A stretch of DNA of 33,589 bases. Origin: Erysipelotrichaceae bacterium 7770_A6. GTDB taxonomy: Bacteria > Bacillota_I > Bacilli_A > Erysipelotrichales > Erysipelotrichaceae. The stretch covers positions 1-33,589 of the forward strand of contig QQXM01000026.1 in assembly GCA_014610835.1 (NCBI GenBank), read 5' to 3'. Made by a program: the position numbers and the translations under genes. Of this stretch, positions 7,402 to 16,239 are shown one piece after another; the first letter of the stretch is position 1, and the number at the start of each line of letters is the position of its first letter. The notes under the pieces are model-generated. The model saw only the letters and a program-made list of their open reading frames with translations, did not search any database and had not been told where the DNA came from.

Positions 7402-9321
7402 TTATCCCTCCAGTTTGTAATCATCTTCCAATGTGAATGAGATATTATCTTCAATCCACTTTCTTCTTCTTTCAGCTTTATCGCCCATTAATGTAGAAAC
7501 TCTACGTTCCGCAACAACACCATCTTCAATTGTTACCTGAATCAAAGCACGATGTTCTGGATCCATTGTTGTATCCCAAAGCTGTGCTGCATTCATTTCA
7601 CCAAGACCTTTATATCTCTGTATCTCACACTTGCCATATTTCTTTTTCAATTCAGCAAGTTCATCCGTTGAATAACAATATTCAACATTCTTTCCCTTCT
7701 GTACACGAAATAAAGGCGGTAAAGCAATATATACCATTCCATGTTCCAGCAATGGACGCATATAGCGATAGAAGAATGTTAATAATAAGATTTGAATATG
7801 ACTTCCATCATCATCTGCATCGGTCATGATAATAACTTTATTATAGTTAGAATCTTCATAGTCAAAGTCTGGACCAACACCAGCACCAATTGTATAAATC
7901 AATGTATTTAATTCTTCGTTCTTTTCAATATCACCCAAAGAGCATTTTTCTGTATTTAATACTTTTCCACGCAAAGGCAAGATTGCCTGATAAATAGAAT
8001 CTCTGCCTTGTTTTGCAGAACCGCCGGCAGAATCACCTTCGACTAAGAATAATTCCTTGATACGCGCATCTTTACTTCTTGCAGGTGCAAGCTTGCCACT
8101 CAACACTCTTTCGCCTTTTCCAACTTTCTTTCCACGTCTAGCTTCTTCTCTCGCTTTTCTAGCCGCAAGACGCGCAAGCATTGCCTTCTGCATTTTACGA
8201 ATCAGTAAATCTGATTGTGTTTTGTTTTCTGTCAGCCAGTATGTCAACTGATCACTGACAACCTGTTCCACTGCTGGCTTTGCCTGTGGAGAACCTAATT
8301 TTCCTTTTGTCTGTCCTTCAAACTGCAATAATTCTTCTGGTACAGAAACAGAAAGAATTGTCGTTAAACCTTCTCTAACATCATTTCCTTCCAGGTTTTT
8401 ATCTTTTTCTTTTAAAAGACCAGTCTTTCTAGCATAGTCATTGATTACTTTTGTGAAGGCACCTTTGAAGCCAACTTCATGTGTACCGCCATCACTTGTA
8501 CGAACAAGGTTAACAAAAGAATATGTGTTTTCCTGATAGTCATCCGTATATTGAAAAGCAACTTCAACATGAATTCCTAATGCATCACCAGAAAACTTCA
8601 CTGGCTGCATTAATGGTGTACGATCTTCATTCAGATAGTTTACAAACTCAGTAATACCATCTTCATAGAGATACTTTTCTTCCACTGGATTTTTCGAACG
8701 CTGATCAATCACCACAAATTCAATGCCACTCAATAAAAAAGCTTCTTCCCTTGCTCTTTCACACACCGCATCAAATTTAAAATCTGTTGTCTGAAAAATA
8801 GAAGGATCTGGTTTAAAACGAACCGTAGATCCTGTTTTATTTGTCTTTCCTAAATGTTCCAGCTTGCTGACTTTTGATCCGCCATCTTTAAAAGACATGC
8901 GAACAAGCTGTCCATCATGCGCAACTTCAACACTCAGCCATTCACTCAATGCATTTACAACAGAAGCACCAACACCATGTAAACCACCTGCAGTCTTATA
9001 GCCACCTTGTGAAGTAAACTTGCCACCAGCATGCAATACAGTAAAAATAACTTCCAGTGTATTTTTACCAGACGAGTGTTTACCTATTGGCATACCTCTA
9101 CCCTGATCACTGACGGATACACTGCCATCATTTTCTAAAACAATTGTGATCTTTTTACCGAAGCCGTTAATTGCTTCATCAACCGCATTATCTACAATTT
9201 CCCAGATCATATGGTGCAGACCATGAGAATCTGTAGAACCAATATACATACCTGGACGTTTTCTAACTGGCTCCAGTCCTTCTAAGATTTGAATACTGCT
9301 GTCATCGTATTGAATTGCCAT
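7402..9321 (-). CDS. parE: DNA topoisomerase IV subunit B (ParE)
   Basis: ATPase subunit of topoisomerase IV. At 639 residues it has the normal length. The GHKL ATPase site shows Glu41 and Asn45 in EIVDNAVDEA and the GGLHGVGAS loop near 112-120. The transducer has the QTKGKLGSPQ lysine loop near 337-346. The TOPRIM domain has Glu428 in VEGDSAGG and the DADDDGSH metal cluster at 501-508. The short C-terminal end and pairing with parC favour ParE over GyrB. It is the first gene of the operon, and GGAG lies before the ATG. No unusual residues were seen in PLRGKVLN, the ParE quinolone region. Confidence 0.95.
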   Translation of the reverse strand: MAIQYDDSSIQILEGLEPVRKRPGMYIGSTDSHGLHHMIWEIVDNAVDEAINGFGKKITIVLENDGSVSVSDQGRGMPIGKHSSGKNTLEVIFTVLHAGGKFTSQGGYKTAGGLHGVGASVVNALSEWLSVEVAHDGQLVRMSFKDGGSKVSKLEHLGKTNKTGSTVRFKPDPSIFQTTDFKFDAVCERAREEAFLLSGIEFVVIDQRSKNPVEEKYLYEDGITEFVNYLNEDRTPLMQPVKFSGDALGIHVEVAFQYTDDYQENTYSFVNLVRTSDGGTHEVGFKGAFTKVINDYARKTGLLKEKDKNLEGNDVREGLTTILSVSVPEELLQFEGQTKGKLGSPQAKPAVEQVVSDQLTYWLTENKTQSDLLIRKMQKAMLARLAARKAREEARRGKKVGKGERVLSGKLAPARSKDARIKELFLVEGDSAGGSAKQGRDSIYQAILPLRGKVLNTEKCSLGDIEKNEELNTLIYTIGAGVGPDFDYEDSNYNKVIIMTDADDDGSHIQILLLTFFYRYMRPLLEHGMVYIALPPLFRVQKGKNVEYCYSTDELAELKKKYGKCEIQRYKGLGEMNAAQLWDTTMDPEHRALIQVTIEDGVVAERRVSTLMGDKAERRRKWIEDNISFTLEDDYKLEG

Positions 9322-9347
9322 GATTTCTCCTTTTCCTTCAGCTAATC

Positions 9348-9356
9348 ATTATAACA
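9348..9356 (-). promoter_or_regulatory. Extended -10 promoter of the parE-parC-yqeH operon
   Basis: On the minus strand TGTTATAAT (9356-9348) is a perfect extended -10. A weak TTTTAC lies 17 bp upstream. The predicted transcript start is near 9341, giving a leader of about 20 nt with GGAG. Confidence 0.7.
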
Positions 9357-9412
9357 AAAATATTGTCCAAGTAAAAATATCACAATTCCATCATCTTCAA
9401 AAATAGTTAATA

Positions 9413-9421
9413 TGGTAAAAT
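9413..9421 (+). promoter_or_regulatory. Extended -10 promoter of plsY
   Basis: TGGTAAAAT at 9413-9421 without a good -35. The predicted start is near 9428 and is followed by the GGAGG of plsY. Confidence 0.6.
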
Positions 9422-9446
9422 ATTTAGGCGCGGAGGTTTAAAGTGT

Positions 9447-10085
9447 ATGAAAATTTTATTAGCTATTTTATTTTCCTATCTATTTGGATCTATTCCATGG
9501 GGTCTTGTCATAGGAAAAGTGTTTTTCCATAAAGATATTCGAAAAGAAGGCAGTGGAAATGCTGGTGGTACAAATGCAGGAAGAGTTCTTGGAAAGCCAA
9601 TTGGTGTTCTCGTCATTGCATTAGATGCATTAAAGGGATTGATTTCTATGACACTCGCCCATTTCATCGCTCCTGGAAGTGAAATTTATGCGGGTGTTGC
9701 GTGCTGTATTGGTCACTGCTTTCCATGTTTTGCACAATTCAAAGGTGGAAAAGCAGTCGCTACAACATATGGCTTTTTCCTGGGCATTACATTATTTGTA
9801 ACAAATAACTGGATCATCACATTTGCTTTACCTGTCATCACATTCTTTGTATTACTTTTCTTTACAAGAATGGTTTCCTTTTCAAGCATGAGTGCAATTG
9901 CACTCACAGGTATTGTTTCTTTATTTGCTTATTTCAATGGATCTATCACAGAACTATCTGTTCCCGTCACAATTCTTTTGCTTAGTGCATTTGTTATCTA
10001 TCGTCACAAGGCAAACATTAAACGTATTATTGAAGGAAAAGAAAGCCGCATCCAGTGGATGGGAAAAGCACCATGGGAAAAGTAG
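9447..10085 (+). CDS. plsY: Acyl-phosphate:glycerol-3-phosphate acyltransferase PlsY
   Basis: Membrane enzyme that moves an acyl group from acyl-phosphate to glycerol 3-phosphate, the first step of phospholipid synthesis. The 212-residue protein has the three PlsY loops: GSIPWGLVIGK (about 14-24), EGSGNAGGTNAGRVLGK (about 35-51) and GHCFPCFAQFKGGKAVATTYG (about 90-110). Five or more hydrophobic segments surround them. GGAGG precedes the ATG. The gene is often next to parE in Firmicutes, in divergent orientation, as here. The downstream esterase start lies inside its last codons. Confidence 0.97.
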   Translation: MKILLAILFSYLFGSIPWGLVIGKVFFHKDIRKEGSGNAGGTNAGRVLGKPIGVLVIALDALKGLISMTLAHFIAPGSEIYAGVACCIGHCFPCFAQFKGGKAVATTYGFFLGITLFVTNNWIITFALPVITFFVLLFFTRMVSFSSMSAIALTGIVSLFAYFNGSITELSVPVTILLLSAFVIYRHKANIKRIIEGKESRIQWMGKAPWEK

Positions 10086-10867
10086 AAACAATTCAGTTAA
10101 AAATGCCATCGTTCTCGCAATCTCCTAGAAAAGTCTGGATCTATCTTCCAAACAGCTATGACGAAACAAAAAAACATTATGATGTTCTATACATGTTCGA
10201 TGGACATAATCTATTCTTTGATGAAACAGCAACATATGGAAAATGCTGGGGCATGAAAAAATATCTGGATGAAAATAACAGCGAACTTGTTGTTGTGGGA
10301 GTCGACTGTAATCATACAGGAAATCGAAGACTTGCAGAATACTGCCCGTTCAAACCAGAAACAACACATTTAGAGTCCCTTCCTTCTGTTCGTCCTGCAG
10401 GAAAAAAGACTGCAGAATGGTTTGTGAATATATTAAAACCAGAAATCGAAAAAAGATATCGTGTATTTACAGATCGAAAACATATTGGAATTGGTGGAAG
10501 CTCTATGGGTGGACTCATGAGTGAATACATGATTGCACAATACAATGACACTTTCTCTAAAGCTGCATGTGTTTCCCCTTCAACACATTTCTGTTATGAA
10601 GATCTAAAAAAGCTGATTGAAAATACAACATTCCACAAAGATACAAAGATCTACATTGATCAAGGATCCCAGGAAGTACATGGAAAAAGATTATTCATTG
10701 ACGCTGTAGAAATGATGTTGAATATCAACCATCTCTACAGTGAACAAGGATGTCTTACATATCCTCATTTAACACCTGGTGGACATCATACAGAAAGTGA
10801 CTGGGAAAAAGTTGTTCCTGTCTTCCTGAATTATTTATTTCCGAATATAAACAAACACACAAAGTAA
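10073..10867 (+). CDS. Alpha/beta-hydrolase esterase (esterase D/PF00756-like)
   Basis: A 264-residue serine hydrolase of the putative-esterase type. It begins with the beta strands VWIYLPNSYDE and YDVLYMFDGHNLF; the nucleophile elbow is GSSMGG (about residue 145), followed by IYIDQGSQE with a likely catalytic Asp or Glu and GGHHTESDW with the catalytic His. No signal peptide is seen, so it is probably cytoplasmic. The frame can be extended to a GTG at 10055. The ATG at 10073 is preferred, overlapping plsY by 13 nt and preceded by GGGAA. The substrate is unknown; relatives include enterobactin, feruloyl and S-formylglutathione esterases. The stop lies inside the shared terminator. Confidence 0.82.
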   Translation: MGKVETIQLKMPSFSQSPRKVWIYLPNSYDETKKHYDVLYMFDGHNLFFDETATYGKCWGMKKYLDENNSELVVVGVDCNHTGNRRLAEYCPFKPETTHLESLPSVRPAGKKTAEWFVNILKPEIEKRYRVFTDRKHIGIGGSSMGGLMSEYMIAQYNDTFSKAACVSPSTHFCYEDLKKLIENTTFHKDTKIYIDQGSQEVHGKRLFIDAVEMMLNINHLYSEQGCLTYPHLTPGGHHTESDWEKVVPVFLNYLFPNINKHTK

Positions 10868-10884
10868 ACTACCTTGTGTGTTTT
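10853..10884. terminator. Bidirectional terminator shared by the esterase and HAD genes
   Basis: Perfect 10-bp stem, 10853-10862 with 10874-10883 (AAACACACAA/TTGTGTGTTT). The esterase stop (10865-10867) is in the loop and the HAD stop (10883-10885) is at the edge of the stem. Confidence 0.8.
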
Positions 10885-11497
10885 ATTTTTCTGCATCTAA
10901 TGATTGTATTGCGTGCATCGCATCTTTTGCATTCTGATATACAAATGCATGGATTCCAAATGTATTTGATGCATCTACATTTTCTTTTGTATCATCAAAG
11001 AATACACATTCCTCTTTCTTTAAGTCATATGTATCAATGAGATATTGAAAGATTCGTTCCTCTGGCTTTATCATTTGAATTCTTCCACTGATAACTTTTC
11101 CATCAAACAGACCAAATACTTCTTTGTATCGCTTTTCTGTATATGCAAATGCTTCTACACCATAATTAGAAAGAATATAACAATGATACCCTTTCTCTTT
11201 TAAATCCAGTAAAAACTGTCTGCCTTCATCCAGTATTTCAAACATATCTTCCCATCCAGGGTGAAAAAACATTTTGATTTCTTTCTGCAGTGATGGATAC
11301 TTTTCTAGATATAAATCTAACGTTTCACTGACACCCTGATATACTCCTTTATCAACCTCCAGCCATAAAGGATCAAGGAATATTGCAGAGTATAAAGCAT
11401 CTTCTTTTTCTTTACTTAACCCCAGTTGATGGATTGCTTCTTTCGGCTGAAAACGAATCAGCACACCACCAAGATCAAAAATAACATTCTTAATCAT
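10883..11497 (-). CDS. HAD-superfamily phosphatase (subfamily IA, YihX-like)
   Basis: A 204-residue HAD hydrolase. Motif I is IFDLGGVL near residue 6-13, where the second acidic residue of the usual DxD is Gly, as in the YihX (alpha-glucose-1-phosphate phosphatase) group. Motif II is ILSNYG, motif III Lys is in MIKPEERIF and motif IV is FFDDTKENV. The frame extends to an ATG at 11545, but that would add 16 residues before motif I and run further into the aconitase gene. The ATG at 11497 overlaps the aconitase stop by 8 nt and suggests coupled translation. The substrate is not evident; it may be a small phosphorylated metabolite. Confidence 0.85.
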   Translation of the reverse strand: MIKNVIFDLGGVLIRFQPKEAIHQLGLSKEKEDALYSAIFLDPLWLEVDKGVYQGVSETLDLYLEKYPSLQKEIKMFFHPGWEDMFEILDEGRQFLLDLKEKGYHCYILSNYGVEAFAYTEKRYKEVFGLFDGKVISGRIQMIKPEERIFQYLIDTYDLKKEECVFFDDTKENVDASNTFGIHAFVYQNAKDAMHAIQSLDAEK

Positions 11498-13700
11498 GTT
11501 TGTAGTAATTGATAAGACACCCGTCTTCCAGAATTTCAATTTCATCTCTAGTTAATGCACCACAGGATACTTCAATCATTGTAACTGCATCCTTATGCAC
11601 AACATAGGCTTTCATTGGTGTATTCGATTCCAGACCTTCTTTTACATTCTTTACAAGAACCCAGCTGCCTTTTTCAAGTAACGCATCATCTGTTGTTAGA
11701 AATGGAAGCATGCCCCAGTTAATGCAATTGGAACGATATCTCTTTGTCGCATATTCATGGGCAAAGTTTGCACCAGCACCCAATACTCTTTGACAGCTTG
11801 CAGCCTGTTCACGTGCAGAACCATCCCCTGGCTTATATGCATAGATGGAAGAAGCAATGTTTGTATCTGGATCTACAGTAATGCCACTGTTTTCAAGCAA
11901 TGCATATACATGCTTTACTTCTTCATTTTCCCAATCCATTTCTTTCACTTTCTTTGCTTCATTTACATAGTCAGGATCTCTTCTAGATAATGTAAATTCA
12001 GCTAAACGCAATGGGTTGGAACGATAAGAAGAAGTTTCTCCAGAAGGAATCAATTCATCTGTTGTCGTGACTGGATCATCAATATGAGAAACAATCTTTA
12101 AAAGAATATCGCTGCTTAAAGATGGCTGCTCTGGCCAGTCTTTAATATTTGGTCCAAAGTGTAATGGATAGTCAGGCTCTTCTTTTCCATAGCCGTTAAA
12201 TACTCTTTTTTCATATAAAGAAGCATCAAACGGACACATATAATCTTTCTCATCTTCATGACAGATATCACTTGCGGCTGTTAAAACACCTTGATTTCTA
12301 CTCGTTGCCGCAATGCTTCTAGCATCCATCAGGCATACAGAAGCAATCTGTCCTTCATTTGGCTTACTGCCTTCTCGATTAGGAAAATTACGTGTTGTAT
12401 GACGGATAGATAGTTCATTGTTCGCTGGTGTATCACCTGCCCCAAAGCAAGGACCACAGAACGCTTCTCTAAATATTGCTCCAGTAGAAACCAAAGAAGC
12501 AACTGTACCATTTTCAACAAGTGCTTTATAGACTGGCATAGAATCAGGATAAATGGAAAGTCTAAATTCGCCATTGCCACAATCTCCATCATTCAAGATT
12601 GCACTTGCTGCCATGATATTGCCATATGTTCCACCAGAACATCCCGCAATGACACCTTGATTCACAATCACTGTTCCATCTTCTTTCACCTTAGAAACAA
12701 GGTCCATGTTTTTATGCGCCAGCTGCGCATTGGCATGATCTTCTGCTTCTTTTAAGTATTTCTTTGGATCTTTTTTAAATGTGTTGATTGGAAGTGCTAA
12801 TGATGGATGCATTGGTAAAGCAATCATACATTCCACTTCACCTAGATCAAGGTCAATGCATCGATCATAGTATGTTCCATCATTGACTTTCAGACAACGA
12901 TATGCATCTTTTCTACCATGTTGCTTAAAGTATTGTTCCGTCTTTTCATCCGTTTCCCAGATACTGCTTAAACATGTTGTTTCAGTTGTCATGACATCAA
13001 TTGCATTACGGTATTCCTGAGACAAACCATGAATTCCTTCTCCCGCAAATTCCATGATACGATTCTTCACAAATCCATTCGCATATGTTTCTTTACATAA
13101 CGCAAGTGCAATATCATGTGGTCCAACACCAGGTTTCACTTTTCCATGAACATAGACAAGAACAACTTCAGGACGTGCTACATCATATGTTTTTTCAAGA
13201 AGCTGTTTGGCAAGTTCACCACCACCTTCTCCAATACCCATTGTTCCTAAAGCGCCATATCGCGTATGAGAGTCTGATCCAAGGATCATTCTTCCACATC
13301 CACTCATCATTTCGCGATTGTAGGAATGAATAACAGCCATATTTGGCGGTACATAAATACCACCATACTTATGTGCTGCACTCAATGCAAACTGATGATC
13401 ATCTTCATTGATTGTTCCACCAACTGCACAAAGCGTATTATGGCAGTTTGTTAATACATAAGGTACTGGAAACTTCTTTAAGCCAGAAGCTCTCGCTGTT
13501 TGAATAATACCAACATATGTAATATCGTGAGAAGTCAAAGAATCAAAACGAATATGAAGAATATCATCATCTGTATGTGTATCATGTGCATCCATGATCT
13601 GATATGCCAATGTTTTTTTCTTTCCTTCTTCTTTGGAACATGCACTGTTTTCTACATATGTCCCTTTTTCAAAGAATACACCATGATCAATTAATTTCAT
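11490..13700 (-). CDS. Aconitase-family hydratase
   Basis: A 736-residue member of the aconitase superfamily. The 4Fe-4S ligands are Cys354 (GCSGGTYGN) and Cys415/Cys418 (CGPCFGAGD). GSDSHT at 141-146 and the swivel domain GDGSAREQAAS (about 620) are present. It lies between citrate synthase and isocitrate dehydrogenase, so aconitate hydratase (citrate to isocitrate) is the likely job. The sequence departs from AcnA/AcnB in many places and is shorter than AcnA (about 890 residues), resembling the atypical hydratases of gut Firmicutes. The ATG overlaps the icd stop by 14 nt and has AGGGTGA upstream. Confidence 0.9.
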   Translation of the reverse strand: MKLIDHGVFFEKGTYVENSACSKEEGKKKTLAYQIMDAHDTHTDDDILHIRFDSLTSHDITYVGIIQTARASGLKKFPVPYVLTNCHNTLCAVGGTINEDDHQFALSAAHKYGGIYVPPNMAVIHSYNREMMSGCGRMILGSDSHTRYGALGTMGIGEGGGELAKQLLEKTYDVARPEVVLVYVHGKVKPGVGPHDIALALCKETYANGFVKNRIMEFAGEGIHGLSQEYRNAIDVMTTETTCLSSIWETDEKTEQYFKQHGRKDAYRCLKVNDGTYYDRCIDLDLGEVECMIALPMHPSLALPINTFKKDPKKYLKEAEDHANAQLAHKNMDLVSKVKEDGTVIVNQGVIAGCSGGTYGNIMAASAILNDGDCGNGEFRLSIYPDSMPVYKALVENGTVASLVSTGAIFREAFCGPCFGAGDTPANNELSIRHTTRNFPNREGSKPNEGQIASVCLMDARSIAATSRNQGVLTAASDICHEDEKDYMCPFDASLYEKRVFNGYGKEEPDYPLHFGPNIKDWPEQPSLSSDILLKIVSHIDDPVTTTDELIPSGETSSYRSNPLRLAEFTLSRRDPDYVNEAKKVKEMDWENEEVKHVYALLENSGITVDPDTNIASSIYAYKPGDGSAREQAASCQRVLGAGANFAHEYATKRYRSNCINWGMLPFLTTDDALLEKGSWVLVKNVKEGLESNTPMKAYVVHKDAVTMIEVSCGALTRDEIEILEDGCLINYYKHD

Positions 13701-14694
13701 TTTCTATCACCCTGCATACTTCTTCTGTAAATGCCTTACATCCTTCATTTCCACCAATATCCTGCGTTGTATACTTTCCTTCTTCAATAACCGCATAGAT
13801 TGCTTTTTCAAGAACTTCTGCTTTATCTTTCATATCATGATTTTTTAAAAGCATACAGAAAGAAAGCAGTAAAGCTGTTGGATTTGCCATATCTTTTCCC
13901 GCAATATCGGGTGCAGAACCATGTACTGCTTCATAGATAACAACATCTTCACCAATATTAGCACTTGGTGCAAATCCAAGTCCACCAACAAGTCCCGCAC
14001 AAAGATCAGAAATAATATCACCATACAGATTCTCTGATACAAGTAGATCAAACTGTGCTGGATCTGTAACAAGCTTCATGCATAACGCATCAACAATGAC
14101 AGAATCACTTTCAATTTCAGGATAGTCTTTCGCAACATTCTTAAAACTTTCTAGAAATAATCCATCACAAAGCTTCATGATATTTGCCTTATGTACTGCA
14201 GTTACTTTCTTACGATGATGCTTTCTTGCATATTCAAAAGCAAAGCGTGCAATTCTTTCACTTGCTGAACGCGTAATGAGTTTAATTCCATGTGCAGTAT
14301 TCGCATCATACATATATTCAATTCCTTTATAGAGATCTTCAGTATTTTCTCTAACAATAACAAGATCAACATCTTCATATCTGCTCTTTACACCAATAAT
14401 GGAATGTACAGGTCTAAGATTTGCATATGTAGAAAAACGCTGACGCAACTGAACATTAATAGAACGGAATCCCGTACCAATTGGTGTCGCTGTAGGACCT
14501 TTTAGTGCAATTCCAGTATTCTGAATTGCATCCATTAAGTCATCATCAAACAGCTTGCCACTCTTTTCATAGTATTCTGCACCAGCAGAATGTGTTTCCC
14601 ATTCAATATTTGTCTTTAAAACTTCAGATACTTTTTTAACACTTTCAGAGATTTCTTTACCAATACCATCTCCAGGAATCAATACAACTTTCAT
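13687..14694 (-). CDS. icd: NAD-type isocitrate dehydrogenase (isocitrate/isopropylmalate dehydrogenase family)
   Basis: A 335-residue protein of the beta-decarboxylating dehydrogenase family. It opens VVLIPGDGIGKEI. The motif GTGFRSINVQLRQRF has the Ser and Arg pattern that distinguishes isocitrate from isopropylmalate enzymes, and VIVRENTEDLYKGIEY is typical of NAD-dependent IDH. EAVHGSAPDIAGKDMANPTALLLS near 270-295 carries the cofactor and substrate loop. It oxidises isocitrate to 2-oxoglutarate, feeding glutamate synthesis. A GTG at 14703 gives three more residues, but GAGGTG is best spaced for the ATG at 14694. The neighbours (aconitase, citrate synthase) support IDH over LeuB. Confidence 0.9.
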   Translation of the reverse strand: MKVVLIPGDGIGKEISESVKKVSEVLKTNIEWETHSAGAEYYEKSGKLFDDDLMDAIQNTGIALKGPTATPIGTGFRSINVQLRQRFSTYANLRPVHSIIGVKSRYEDVDLVIVRENTEDLYKGIEYMYDANTAHGIKLITRSASERIARFAFEYARKHHRKKVTAVHKANIMKLCDGLFLESFKNVAKDYPEIESDSVIVDALCMKLVTDPAQFDLLVSENLYGDIISDLCAGLVGGLGFAPSANIGEDVVIYEAVHGSAPDIAGKDMANPTALLLSFCMLLKNHDMKDKAEVLEKAIYAVIEEGKYTTQDIGGNEGCKAFTEEVCRVIENEIN

Positions 14695-14745
14695 ACCCTT
14701 CACCTCATGTATTCCATTTTACAACAATTCCCATAAATTACTTTC

Positions 14746-14775
14746 ATAATTTTCATACTTGTAAATGAAAATTAT
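14746..14775. promoter_or_regulatory. Perfect dyad in the icd/citrate synthase divergent promoter region
   Basis: Arms 14746-14756 and 14765-14775 (ATAATTTTCAT/ATGAAAATTAT) are perfect 11-bp inverted repeats with an 8-bp spacer. The dyad overlaps the -35 and spacer of the citrate synthase promoter. It is a likely operator; the regulator is unknown. Confidence 0.6.
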
Positions 14776-14786
14776 TTCAATACAAT
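14759..14786 (+). promoter_or_regulatory. Citrate synthase promoter
   Basis: TTGTAA (14759-14764), 16-bp spacer, TACAAT (14781-14786). The predicted start is near 14793, just before GAGGTGA. Confidence 0.6.
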
Positions 14787-14810
14787 AGAAATCATATGAG
14801 GTGAATGGTT

Positions 14811-16181
14811 ATGATCTATCCAGACGTACAAGATTTAACGAATCAAGATTTAAAAGTATTATGCGATGCATATCGCAAAAATAATTTCATTGATCCAGAA
14901 ATCAGTGAAAAACTAGGTGTAAAAAGAGGATTGAGAAATGCCGATGGAACAGGTGTTCTTGCGGGACTTACAAATATCTGTGATGTCATCGGATATCAAA
15001 GAGATGAAAACAACAATATTATTCCAATTGATGGAAAACTGATCTATCGAGGTATTGATCTGAATGACATTGTCAACGAAGCAATCACACAAGATCGTTT
15101 CTTATTTGAGGAAGTTGCATGGCTGTTATTATTTGGATCTCTTCCAAACAAGGAAACGCTTGATAACTTCCGTCGCATTCTAGAAACACATCGAGAACTT
15201 CCGGATGGATTTGCGGAAACACAAATCATGGCAGCCCCTTCTCCAAACTTAATGAACAAGATGGCAAGAAGTGTTCTTGCGATGTATTCCTATGATGAAG
15301 AAGCTGAAAATACAAGCTTAGAAAATGTAATCAAACAATCTATTAACCTGATTGCGGAAATGCCAAGTATGATGGTATATGCATACCAGACAAAAAAACA
15401 TGCATATGATCATGAATCTTTGTACTTTCACTATCCAAAGCCGGGTTTATCTACCGCAGAAAATATTCTGGCAATGTATCGCCTTGATCAGAACTATACA
15501 CGAGAAGAAGCAAGATTGTTAGATTTATGTATGATCGTACATGCAGATCACGGTGGAGGCAACAACTCTGCATTTACAACCCGTGTATTATCTTCTACTG
15601 GTACAGATACATATTCTGCTATTGCATCTGCAATCCTTTCTTTAAAAGGACCAAAACACGGTGGAGCAAATCTGATGGTCATGAAGCAGCTTGATGAAAT
15701 CTTAGCCAATGTCAAAGATGTCCATTCAGATGAAGAAATGAAGGATTACCTTACAAAGATCATTAATAAAGAAGCTGGTGATCATAGTGGTCTCATCTAT
15801 GGAATCGGCCACGCAGTATATACAAAAAGTGATCCAAGAGCACAAATCCTGAAAAAACATTCCAAGGATCTTGCCTATGAAAAAGGAATGCAGAGAGAAT
15901 ATGACTGTTTATGTCAGATTGAAAAGCTTGCTCCTGTTGTATTCAAAGAATTAAAAGGCAGCACAAAGAATGTATGTGCAAATGTAGATTTATTTTCAGG
16001 TCTTGTCTATCGAATTCTTGGTATTTCTGAAGAATTATTTACACCAATCTTTGCGATATCTAGAGTTGCTGGATGGTGCGCACACCGTATGGAAGAAGTT
16101 GAGTTTGCGAATCGTATTATCCGTCCTGCATATAAATATGTTGGAGATGAAAAACAATACATTTCACTAGAAAAACGATAA
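14811..16181 (+). CDS. Citrate synthase
   Basis: Condenses oxaloacetate and acetyl-CoA to citrate. The 456-residue protein shows the catalytic residues His283 (GPKHGGAN), His334 (GIGHAVYTKSDPRA) and Asp393 (NVDLFSG). HADHGGGNNSAF is present near 246-255. It resembles the Firmicute branch with an N-terminal extension. An ATG at 14805 is in frame, but GAGG is only three bases from it, so the ATG at 14811 is preferred (nine-base spacing). It is divergent from icd-aconitase and closed by a strong terminator. The three enzymes make up only the oxidative branch to 2-oxoglutarate; no 2-oxoglutarate dehydrogenase is in the window. Confidence 0.95.
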   Translation: MIYPDVQDLTNQDLKVLCDAYRKNNFIDPEISEKLGVKRGLRNADGTGVLAGLTNICDVIGYQRDENNNIIPIDGKLIYRGIDLNDIVNEAITQDRFLFEEVAWLLLFGSLPNKETLDNFRRILETHRELPDGFAETQIMAAPSPNLMNKMARSVLAMYSYDEEAENTSLENVIKQSINLIAEMPSMMVYAYQTKKHAYDHESLYFHYPKPGLSTAENILAMYRLDQNYTREEARLLDLCMIVHADHGGGNNSAFTTRVLSSTGTDTYSAIASAILSLKGPKHGGANLMVMKQLDEILANVKDVHSDEEMKDYLTKIINKEAGDHSGLIYGIGHAVYTKSDPRAQILKKHSKDLAYEKGMQREYDCLCQIEKLAPVVFKELKGSTKNVCANVDLFSGLVYRILGISEELFTPIFAISRVAGWCAHRMEEVEFANRIIRPAYKYVGDEKQYISLEKR

Positions 16182-16209
16182 AAGATGCCAAAATCTGGCA
16201 TCTTTTGTT
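16181..16209 (+). terminator. Citrate synthase terminator
   Basis: Perfect 10-bp stem, 16181-16190 with 16196-16205 (AAAGATGCCA/TGGCATCTTT), with a T-rich end. It may also serve the minus-strand gene ending at 16240. Confidence 0.85.
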
Positions 16210-16239
16210 ATTGATCTTCTATGAATTGAATATAGCATT

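Noticed and set aside
4903-9321. The topoisomerase pair as gyrase (gyrB/gyrA)
   Set aside because: The GyrA box is absent, HGNNGSID and SQDWK are ParC-like, and the B subunit reads as ParE; gyrase genes are expected elsewhere.
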